Shown: positions 14,226-20,458 of the stretch, one piece after another
How positions within the stretch are numbered: position 1 is the first letter of the stretch
How the letters are laid out: every line of letters begins with the position of its first letter
Source: a virus
Length of the DNA stretch: 35,529 bases
Direction: 5' to 3' (one strand)
IMG/VR virus record: IMGVR_UViG_3300009414_002491
Coordinates: 1-35,529 of that record
Notes under the pieces: generated by a model
The model's database searches: none
Told to the model about the DNA's origin: nothing
What the model saw: the letters and a program-made list of their open reading frames with translations, nothing else
Made by a program: the position numbers and the translations under genes

Positions 14226-14298
14226 CTTCTGCTGATTTTCCTACACCACAGCAGAAGCTGAGGTCAGATGCTGCGTCTGTGGCGGAGCGTCTGACCTC
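14226..14298 (+). promoter_or_regulatory. two tandem hairpins in a cassette spacer
   Basis: CTTCTGCTG (14226-14234) pairs exactly with CAGCAGAAG (14249-14257). Then GAGGTCAGA (14260-14268) pairs with TCTGACCTC (14290-14298), extending inward by a G·U and two G-C pairs to a 12-bp stem. The second loop carries CGTCTGTGGCG, also found twice in the scaffold leader. No T tract follows, so neither is a standard intrinsic terminator. The next gene (14319) lacks a visible Shine-Dalgarno sequence. Confidence 0.65.
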
Positions 14299-14318
14299 TT
14301 AGCTAACATATAAGCAAC

Positions 14319-14858
14319 ATGAAATACTCTAGAGAACATCCAAGCCCTCAATGTCAGGCGCTTATTGCCAAGTATACGGAGTGGCATCGGCATGGCCAAA
14401 TCAAGCAATGGAAAGGGCGCGGGTTACCTTGTGCGCGTCAGATGCGCGAGGAAGTGCCTCCTGATGCAGCGTATACGGTTTTAGACTATGGCTGTGGGAA
14501 GGGGGAGTATATTCGAGACCAGACGTGGGATGTTCCTGGTGTTGCTTTAGTCACAGGATACGATCCTGCGGTTTCTGTCTGGGCTACGCCTCCTCAAGGG
14601 ACGTTTGACTATGTTGTGACAAAAGACGTTCTTGAACATTTGACGCCAGAGGATATAGACTGGGTATTAGAAGAAATGTTTTCCTTAGCGCAGCGGAAGG
14701 TTTGGGTTATTGTGGGTACATATGCGAGAGGAAAACCTTTCCCCGACGGTAGCGGGAACAGTAATACGCTTGTGTGGAAGCCTAACAAATGGGCGGAGAT
14801 ATTGAAGAGCTACGAGAACAGATTTGGAGTGCCTTGTTATGCCAGAATCAAAACCTGA
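14319..14858 (+). CDS. class I SAM-dependent methyltransferase, copy 2
   Basis: A 179-residue protein with VLDYGCGKGEYIRD (54-67), TGYDPAVSVW (79-88) and FDYVVTKDVLEHL (96-108). It is a paralogue of the 10677 product, with the same motif order and the following PDG motif (PFPDGSGN vs NLPDGRNA). The substrate is unknown. No clear ribosome binding site precedes ATG 14319; the hairpins upstream may matter for its translation. Its 3' end overlaps the FkbM gene by 20 nt. Confidence 0.78.
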   Translation: MKYSREHPSPQCQALIAKYTEWHRHGQIKQWKGRGLPCARQMREEVPPDAAYTVLDYGCGKGEYIRDQTWDVPGVALVTGYDPAVSVWATPPQGTFDYVVTKDVLEHLTPEDIDWVLEEMFSLAQRKVWVIVGTYARGKPFPDGSGNSNTLVWKPNKWAEILKSYENRFGVPCYARIKT

Positions 14859-15558
14859 TTTTTCCATGGGCCTGGAAATAGACGCAAAAACAGGGGATCT
14901 GGTTCAGGTCAACAATATCTGGCTTCCTGCATCCGACACGCATTTCAGGGAGACGGTTGAAAAGACCGGGAATTATCTTATTGAACGCCTATGGGCGGGG
15001 ATGAGCTACTGCCCGACGAAGCATGTGGCGATAGACATTGGTGCGCATGTTGGGTTGTGGACACGAGTCATGATAGAACAGTTTACTGAGGTGTACGCTT
15101 TTGAACCTGATCCGACTAACTATGCATGTTTGGTTAAGAACGTAGCAGCCGTGCCAGGAACGGTGCATCTTCACAATGTGGCAGTAGGCAGGTCCCATGG
15201 AAGAGGACGGATGTTGGCGGACCCGCTGCCCAAGCGGCAAGGGAATACTGGCGCACGTTTCATGCAATCTGGCCTAAACGGGCCAGTCCTTGTCGCTACC
15301 TTAGATGAATTGAATTTATCCCACTGTGACTTCATCAAGATTGATGTTGAGGGAGCCGAGCTGGATGTTCTCATAGGGGCTTATGCTACGATTCTGCGGT
15401 GTCGGCCTGTTATTATGCTTGAAGTAGGAAAGACCCCTCCTGAGCGTTTTGGGCATACAGCTGAAGAGCCTATGAGATACCTGGAAAAGATGGGCATGAA
15501 ATTGGAACTGGAGATGCGGGCAGATAAGGTGTTCATGTGGACGATACCAACACTGTAA
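14839..15558 (+). CDS. FkbM-family methyltransferase, copy 2
   Basis: A 239-residue protein with VAIDIGAHVGLWTR (63-76), YAFEPDPTNYACL (86-98), LVATLDELNL (151-160), the hallmark FIKIDVEGAELDVLIGA (165-181) and CRPVIMLEVG (188-197). This is a more canonical, longer FkbM than copy 1. ATG 14839 was chosen because GGAG lies 9 nt upstream; an in-frame TTG at 14824 is less likely. It is probably a sugar O-methyltransferase. It overlaps its two neighbours by about 20 nt on each side. Confidence 0.88.
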   Translation: MPESKPDFSMGLEIDAKTGDLVQVNNIWLPASDTHFRETVEKTGNYLIERLWAGMSYCPTKHVAIDIGAHVGLWTRVMIEQFTEVYAFEPDPTNYACLVKNVAAVPGTVHLHNVAVGRSHGRGRMLADPLPKRQGNTGARFMQSGLNGPVLVATLDELNLSHCDFIKIDVEGAELDVLIGAYATILRCRPVIMLEVGKTPPERFGHTAEEPMRYLEKMGMKLELEMRADKVFMWTIPTL

Positions 15559-16367
15559 CTCTTGTTACGACATTCAATCATACGCTCTGGGAGCGGTATG
15601 CTCGGCTGTGTTTACGTTCGTGGGCAAGCCATCTTCCTGAATCCATCGATGTTTGGGTCTATGATGAAAGTGGAGTTGGGCAGAGCAATGGGCAACAGGG
15701 AAAGTGGCCTGCTCACTGGGAGTGGCAAGACCCGTTTGAATATGCTGCCTACCGAGAGTTTATGAATGACCATACTACGCAGAATATTCAGGATTATCGG
15801 CGGGATGTTCGACGGTTTGCTCACAAAGTCTTTGCGCTAGGACATGCGTCCCTTCACTGCCGGTCCGAGTATCTGATATGGCTGGATGCAGACGTGTTCA
15901 TTTTTGAAGACATACCCGCAGACTTTTTCCCTTCACTTTTTAACGGACATTTTCTTTTTTACTTGAGTCGCCATGCCTATACTCACTCCGAGTGTGGCTG
16001 TTGGGGGATGGATACGCGTCTTGCTACACGACCTTTTTTTCCTCTTGCTTTGGAAGCACTCTATCGTTCTGGGTCAGTTCTAGATTTACCTGAACAGCAC
16101 GACAGTTTTGTTTTTGACTGGCTCCGTAAGCGTCAAGAAAGTGCGGGATTGATTACGAGTCACGATTTGACACCGCATGTTCCTAAGGGGCATGCTTGGC
16201 TAGCAAGTCCTCTAGCCTCGTACATGGACCACTGGAAAGGGGATCGTTGGAAGACTTTTAAGAGTTGGCAAGAAGATGTGTCAGGCATGACTGGACGGGG
16301 AATTAAGTTGAACCTGACTCATCCTTACTGGCGAAATCTCCCGAGTCGAGTAGGAGCACGAAAATGA
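15537..16367 (+). CDS. putative GT-A-fold glycosyltransferase
   Basis: A 276-residue protein starting at GTG 15537 (AAGGT upstream). The N-terminal VTLVTTFNHTLWERYARLCLRSW is typical of GT-A enzymes. YRRDVRRFAHKVFALGHA (87-104) precedes the DxD motif IWLDADVFIFED (D117-x-D119), followed by FLFYLSR and ECGCWGMD. The C-terminal half has DHWKGDRW and a glycine-rich GMTGRGIKL. Similar proteins occur in phages and in surface-polysaccharide loci. It is the last gene of the cassette. Confidence 0.75.
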   Translation: MDDTNTVTLVTTFNHTLWERYARLCLRSWASHLPESIDVWVYDESGVGQSNGQQGKWPAHWEWQDPFEYAAYREFMNDHTTQNIQDYRRDVRRFAHKVFALGHASLHCRSEYLIWLDADVFIFEDIPADFFPSLFNGHFLFYLSRHAYTHSECGCWGMDTRLATRPFFPLALEALYRSGSVLDLPEQHDSFVFDWLRKRQESAGLITSHDLTPHVPKGHAWLASPLASYMDHWKGDRWKTFKSWQEDVSGMTGRGIKLNLTHPYWRNLPSRVGARK

Positions 16368-16395
16368 AATCATGGACAGAAAGACGGTTGGCTGT

Positions 16396-16432
16396 GGCTT
16401 GACAAGCCGGCCCAATCCTCGGCCTAATAGGC
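16396..16432 (+). promoter_or_regulatory. short hairpins in the leader of the connector genes
   Basis: GGCTT-GAC-AAGCC (16396-16408) is followed by GGCC copies at 16409-16412 and 16421-16424 that can pair. It is a compact GC-rich structure ahead of AGGAAGGAACAGAGG and the ATG at 16452. There is no T tract, and its role is unknown. Confidence 0.35.
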
Positions 16433-16451
16433 TAGAGGAAGGAACAGAGGT

Positions 16452-16961
16452 ATGGCGCTTACACTTGATGCGACGGTTGGTGGGACAGATAGCAACACAT
16501 ACTGCACGCTTGCCGAGGCAGACACCTATCACGACAGTCGCCTAGATAACACGAATTGGACAGCGGCCACGGACGATAACAAGAACCGCGCTCTTGTGAC
16601 AGCTACGCGACTACTGGATGAATGGACGCGCTGGAAGGGGTCCTCTAATACAAGCACTCAATCCCTTTTATGGCCTCGGATAGACGTGTTGGATCGTCAG
16701 GGATTAGAATTTTCCGCTTTAATAATTCCTGCGTTCCTCAAGGACGCAGAAGCAGAGTTTGCATTCTGGCTGCTCGGGTCCGATCGCACAGCCGACTCCG
16801 ACACTAGGGGTTTCTCCTCCCTCAGTGCCGGAGCGGTGAGTGCGAACATTGATAAGTTTGATCGCCCGCACGTCGTCCCAGATAGCGTCAGTTCCATGCT
16901 TAGCTTTTATGGGGAGGTTCGCTCAATGCGTCCAAGCATGGCGCGTCTGGTGCGCGCCTAA
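16452..16961 (+). CDS. head-tail connector/adaptor protein (Ad1-type)
   Basis: A 169-residue protein beginning ALTLDATVGGTDSNTYCTLAEADTYHDSRL, the pattern of a phage head-tail adaptor family that databases sometimes label as DnaT-like. It continues with NRALVTATRLLDEW and WKGS, a mostly helical fold. It would attach below the portal in the connector. Gene order (adaptor, closure, gp10-like, terminator, tail tube) supports this rather than a DNA-binding role. It resumes the structural gene order interrupted by the glycan cassette. Confidence 0.75.
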   Translation: MALTLDATVGGTDSNTYCTLAEADTYHDSRLDNTNWTAATDDNKNRALVTATRLLDEWTRWKGSSNTSTQSLLWPRIDVLDRQGLEFSALIIPAFLKDAEAEFAFWLLGSDRTADSDTRGFSSLSAGAVSANIDKFDRPHVVPDSVSSMLSFYGEVRSMRPSMARLVRA

Positions 16962-16973
16962 AGAAGATAAGCC

Positions 16974-17591
16974 ATGGGACTCCAGGACACCTTTAAGAAT
17001 GTGGCGAAAGCGGCAGCTAACGCCCTGGGGGACGTGGTAGAGGTGGTGACCTATCGAAAAATCACCGCAACGGCGTATGCTCCGGCTACCTCAGCCACTC
17101 CTACAGAAACAGCAACAATCATTGCCGATATTGATGCCGTATGGTCTGATATCCGTAGTCAGCGTGTGGATGGGCAGGGTGTGAATATTCGACAGCGACA
17201 GGTGGTACTCTTTGGAAAGGACTTAGGAACGACTATTCCCACTGAAGATGGAGAAATCCACCGTGTTTCTGGGGATTTGTTTGATCATACCGGGGCAGGG
17301 ACAGCAGATGACTTTTCGTTTGAAGCCGATCCATACAACGCTATTCGAGGCGCGAGCCTAGGGAGTATTGCTGTAGGGCAGTGGATACATACAGCCTTTG
17401 CCGCAGAAAGCGGTAACACCGGAATCGCGAAGGTTACGGGTATCAACACAGATCTCATCGTTGTCGATAAATCTCTTACAGCAGAAGATTCCTCGGTAGC
17501 GCGGATTAGGGATGTAGAGATTTGGCGGATTATAGGGCCTGTAGTAGCCGATCCAGCAGGGGCCACGTATACCTGCCTAGTGAGACAATAA
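16974..17591 (+). CDS. head closure-type protein with an inserted beta-rich module
   Basis: A 205-residue protein. Residues 1-104 fit a head closure (stopper) protein: VVEVVTYRKITATAY, a segment on internal residues DIDAVWSDIRSQRVDG, then RQRQVVLFGKDLG and IPTEDGEIHRVSGD. Residues 105-180 (TGAGTADDFSFEADPYNAIRG, VGQWIH, TGINTDLIVV, E-x2-S-x-A-x-I) match a module in the tail tube protein (its residues 99-174). The C-terminus (WRIIGPVVADPAGATYTCLVRQ) returns to the closure-protein pattern. The insertion makes it longer than usual. The stop overlaps the next start (TAATG). Confidence 0.68.
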   Translation: MGLQDTFKNVAKAAANALGDVVEVVTYRKITATAYAPATSATPTETATIIADIDAVWSDIRSQRVDGQGVNIRQRQVVLFGKDLGTTIPTEDGEIHRVSGDLFDHTGAGTADDFSFEADPYNAIRGASLGSIAVGQWIHTAFAAESGNTGIAKVTGINTDLIVVDKSLTAEDSSVARIRDVEIWRIIGPVVADPAGATYTCLVRQ

Positions 17592-18016
17592 TGACAGGTA
17601 AGGAGTTCGCTGCGGGCCTGAATAAACTGGCGGAGGCTCTTGATAGCGAGGTTTCTACAGTCATTAGGAAAGTGACTATTGACGTCTGGGGACGCCTTAC
17701 AGAAGAGACGCCTGTCCTGTCTGGACGGGCACGAGCCAGTTGGCGTATTCGGCGGACAAATCCGGGCGAGAGGGCGGTAGGCGTCAAGCCCCCCGGGACA
17801 TATGCTCGCCCTACTGAGCCAGAAGGGCTTACTTCACAGCGAAACGTTGAAGGGGCAGCTGTTCTGTACATTGTGAATGGCTTACCGTATATTCAGAGAC
17901 TTAATGACGGCTGGAGTCAAAAGGCTCCAGCTGGATTTGTAGAAATGGCCGTCGCGGAAGTGCTGGCCAGTGTGGACGTGGAACTCGAAGCATTGTTACT
18001 CAAAGGTGTAGGGTAG
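17591..18016 (+). CDS. HK97 gp10-like neck/tail completion protein
   Basis: A 141-residue protein from ATG 17591. It has the family pattern: an N-terminal helix (FAAGLNKLAEALDSEVSTVIRKV), DVWGRLTEETPVLSGRARASWRI, then a segment ending YIVNGLPYIQRLNDGWSQKAPAGFVEMAV. The last part (NGLPYIxRLNxGxSxxAPAGF) is diagnostic of the gp10-like family. It acts at the head-tail interface. Confidence 0.88.
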   Translation: MTGKEFAAGLNKLAEALDSEVSTVIRKVTIDVWGRLTEETPVLSGRARASWRIRRTNPGERAVGVKPPGTYARPTEPEGLTSQRNVEGAAVLYIVNGLPYIQRLNDGWSQKAPAGFVEMAVAEVLASVDVELEALLLKGVG

Positions 18017-18032
18017 GGATGATGGACGAGCG

Positions 18033-18464
18033 GTGGGTTTTGATGCTGTTAGAGATGCGATAGAACAGCGCCTTGAGGCTAACTGGACAACGACTCCCAT
18101 CCGATGGGAAAATGTCCCGTTCGTGCAACCGAGCCGCAATGCAGCTGTTCCCGCATGGATTACCCTTTCGATTCGAGGTAACCGCGAAGGCGGCCGTGCC
18201 TCAGTCGGTACGACAGTGCCGCTCCGGCGCTACAACTACACGCTCATCAATCAGATCTTTGTTCCTGAAGAATCAGGGACCGAACTCGCATACCAATATG
18301 CTGACAGTGTAGGCAGCATATGGCGTGATGTGAGTTTTGCAGCGGGCGCAACCGGAACGATCCGCTGTTGGGAGCCGAATGTAGAAGAAATTGGGCCCGA
18401 CGGGACCGGCTGGTATCAGCTGAATCTTGTCACAAACTTTCAGCGGGATGACCGTTTTACCTAA
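18033..18464 (+). CDS. tail terminator protein
   Basis: A 143-residue protein beginning with a helix (FDAVRDAIEQRLEANW). It then has PIRWENVPFVQPSRNAAVPAWITLSI, VGTTVPLRRYNYTLINQIFVPEESG, ADSVGSIWRD and WYQLNLVTNFQRDD. This is the layout of lambda gpU-like/DUF4128-type tail terminators that cap the tail tube. The start is GTG 18033; upstream ATGs at 18019 and 18022 are out of frame. Position before the tube gene supports the call. Confidence 0.8.
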   Translation: MGFDAVRDAIEQRLEANWTTTPIRWENVPFVQPSRNAAVPAWITLSIRGNREGGRASVGTTVPLRRYNYTLINQIFVPEESGTELAYQYADSVGSIWRDVSFAAGATGTIRCWEPNVEEIGPDGTGWYQLNLVTNFQRDDRFT

Positions 18465-18466
18465 GA

Positions 18467-18494
18467 TTTGGTGTGGGGGAAGTACAGATGAGTT
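18467..18494 (+). promoter_or_regulatory. conserved leader element of the tail tube gene
   Basis: TTTGGTGTGGGG (18467-18478) and AGATGA (18486-18491) precede ATG 18495, matching the capsid leader at 5327-5353 with one base difference in spacing. The first coding bases after the start (GGCAATTG) also match. Confidence 0.5.
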
Positions 18495-19661
18495 ATGGCA
18501 ATTGCTGCGTCAGATCGTATGAAAGTGCGGCGCAAAACCACAGCCGAGGCATCGTGGGGGGAGACACCATCCACTCCGGCAATGACCGAATTCAATGCAA
18601 CCTCGGCGAATTTTAATTCGGGAAAAACAACCGCTAAATCTGCTATTATTCGTTCAGACAGACAAGTCACAGACATCATCCAAACGGGGTTCAGCGCTAC
18701 GGGTGATTTTGGATTTGAGCTGATTTACGGCGAACTCGAATGGGCAATGGAAAGCCTTTTCGGGAACACCTTTAGTGCTGCTCTTACCTATACAGGGGCA
18801 GGTAGCACCGATAATTTCTCTTTTGAGGCTGATCCCTATAATACGATCCGTGGTCCTAGCCTGGAGAACTTTGTTGTCGGTCAGTGGATTGAAATCTCCG
18901 GGGCCTCTGTTGCTGCAAACAACGGACGCTGGCGTATTTCAGGTGTTAATACCAACACCATTGTCGTCAATGGTCCGCTCTCTACAGAAGCTGATTCGAC
19001 AGCGACCATCAAAGGCGATGGGCACTTAGAGCTAGGCACGTCAGAAATCAGCTATCTCTTAGAACAAGAGTTCAATGACATTACTCGGTTCAAGTACGAA
19101 ACGGGTGCGCGCATGTCGCAGCTGTCCATGAACTTCACCTCACGCGCCATCATCACCGGTACGTTTAACTGGATGGCAAAGGACCTGACTCAGCAGGCGA
19201 CCACGATTGGAGACGGAGCCAGCACGGTTGCGTCTACAAACAATGTCATGAACGCCTCGACAGATGTGGGTGCGATCATGAAAGACTACGTCACTCTATC
19301 TACGGCTATCCGATCTATTGCCTTCACGGTAAACGGCAGTCTTCGTGCACCGGACAAAATCGGCAGTACGACCGTTGCTGAAATCAATGACGGGACATTT
19401 GTTGTAGACGGCACCCTAGAGGCGTATTTCGAGGATGCCACTCTGTATGCAGATGCTCTGGCTCATACGACGGTGGCCCTGTCCTGGGAAGTCTCAGATG
19501 ATGATGGCAACCGCTACGTATTTACCCTCCCCGCTGTGAAACTGACAGGCGATCCTAATGCCGGCGGTCAGAACCAGGACGTGATGGTCTCACTCGCTTT
19601 TGAAGGGTACCGCGACCCCGCTTCGGGGACAACTATCCAGGTCGATAAGTTTGCGGCCTAG
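18495..19661 (+). CDS. major tail tube protein with inserted beta-rich module
   Basis: A 388-residue protein before the tail assembly chaperone and tape measure. It has a small N-terminal domain (EASWGETPSTPAMTEFNAT, IRSDRQVTDIIQTG), which is typical of siphoviral tube proteins. Residues 99-174 carry the module TGAGSTDNFSFEADPYNTIRG...VGQWIEISGASVAANNGRWRISGVNTNTIVV. Then come the tube-like FNDITRFKYETGARMSQLSM, FNWMAKDLT and a C-terminal tube half ending ALSWEVSDDDGNRYVFTLP and GYRDPASGTTIQV. The inserted domain probably projects from the tube surface (inference). The gene shares its leader with the capsid gene. Confidence 0.85.
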   Translation: MAIAASDRMKVRRKTTAEASWGETPSTPAMTEFNATSANFNSGKTTAKSAIIRSDRQVTDIIQTGFSATGDFGFELIYGELEWAMESLFGNTFSAALTYTGAGSTDNFSFEADPYNTIRGPSLENFVVGQWIEISGASVAANNGRWRISGVNTNTIVVNGPLSTEADSTATIKGDGHLELGTSEISYLLEQEFNDITRFKYETGARMSQLSMNFTSRAIITGTFNWMAKDLTQQATTIGDGASTVASTNNVMNASTDVGAIMKDYVTLSTAIRSIAFTVNGSLRAPDKIGSTTVAEINDGTFVVDGTLEAYFEDATLYADALAHTTVALSWEVSDDDGNRYVFTLPAVKLTGDPNAGGQNQDVMVSLAFEGYRDPASGTTIQVDKFAA

Positions 19662-19684
19662 GATAACTCAATAAAGGATTCTGT

Positions 19685-20161
19685 ATGGCTCTGAATTTGC
19701 AAGCCGCAAAGATCAATGCGGCAGTCAGCTCTGAGGGGCGTTGGGTAATGCTTTCAGAGGGTGGGGAGGTACTGGTGGCACGCTGGGATAACCCGGCATT
19801 CCGCTCGTTACAGACGAAATTGCAACAGGAGTATCGCCGCCCCGCTCCGGGGCGGAAGCATATTAAAGGCCGGACTGTTCCTCCAGAGATTGCTGAGGAG
19901 ATGAACTACCGGCTTGTCTTAGACACCATCCTGCTTGACTGGAGGGATATTGAAGAGTCTCCAGGGGCAGCATTCCCTTACTCCAAAGGGAATGCAAAGG
20001 ACTTGTTAGGGAAGGAAGAATATCGTTGGATCTTTGATGAGATTGTGAATGCCGCTTTAGATGAGTCTTCCTACCGCGCAGAAGAACTAGAAGAAGACAT
20101 TGAAAATTTACCGAGGTCCTTACCTGGCAACTCGAACATGGTAAGGACGTTGACTGGCTAG
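19685..20161 (+). CDS. tail assembly chaperone, gpG-like
   Basis: A 158-residue protein translated in the zero frame. It is short and acidic toward the C-terminus (EELEEDIENLP) and lies between the tube and tape-measure genes, as lambda gpG does. The last 16 codons are dispensable for the longer product because the slippery heptamer at 20104-20110 shifts a fraction of ribosomes to the -1 frame. AAAGG lies upstream of ATG 19685. Such proteins coat the tape measure during tail assembly and are not in the final tail. Confidence 0.82.
   Translation: MALNLQAAKINAAVSSEGRWVMLSEGGEVLVARWDNPAFRSLQTKLQQEYRRPAPGRKHIKGRTVPPEIAEEMNYRLVLDTILLDWRDIEESPGAAFPYSKGNAKDLLGKEEYRWIFDEIVNAALDESSYRAEELEEDIENLPRSLPGNSNMVRTLTG
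20104..20148 (+). promoter_or_regulatory. programmed -1 frameshift signal
   Basis: In the chaperone frame the codons are GAA AAT TTA, which contain the canonical X-XXY-YYZ heptamer A-AAT-TTA (20104-20110). After a 5-nt spacer, GTCCTTACC (20116-20124) pairs perfectly with GGTAAGGAC (20140-20148), a 9-bp stem with a 15-nt loop. The -1 frame has a TGA at 20101-20103, so it opens exactly at the heptamer. Confidence 0.88.
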
Positions 20162-20457
20162 AAGAACTCGAAGAAGAAGGAAAAGCGATTCCTCGGATGC
20201 TACAGGACCGACCTGAGTTAGATGTCCATCTGAGGATTCCTTGGGACACGTTCTGGGTACTCACTTCGAGTCGAGTGGTGAGTGGTATGGGAGGTGTATC
20301 AGGGATTCTCCCCAGTGAGATCTTAGTACATCTTCAATGGCTCGGCATCCGAGAACACACTCTTCAAGACATTCTTTTCAGGCAAGTACTAGCAATGGAT
20401 GGCGTGTATTTAAAGTGGCAATCAGATAAGGCCGAACAACGGCGAAATACAAAGTAG
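20104..20457 (+). CDS. gpT-like extension, expressed as a gpG-T fusion by -1 frameshifting
   Basis: In the -1 frame the residues after the heptamer read TEVLTWQLEHGKDVDWLEELEEEG, then LQDRPELDVHLRIPWDTFWVLTSSR. This is the usual order of gpT-type tail chaperone extensions (helix, RP-x-L, then a W-x-x-F segment). The fused product would be 142 + 115 = 257 residues, close to the size of other gpGT proteins. An internal ATG at 20197 exists but has no good ribosome binding site, so independent translation is less likely. The stop at 20457 lies 1 nt before the tape measure start. Confidence 0.82.
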   Translation, partial: KFTEVLTWQLEHGKDVDWLEELEEEGKAIPRMLQDRPELDVHLRIPWDTFWVLTSSRVVSGMGGVSGILPSEILVHLQWLGIREHTLQDILFRQVLAMDGVYLKWQSDKAEQRRNTK

Positions 20458-20458
20458 C

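Noticed and set aside
16399-16430. TTGACA (16399-16404) as a promoter before the adaptor gene
   Set aside because: The only -10-like hexamer (TAATAG at 16425) lies 20 bp away and the TTGACA is part of a hairpin.
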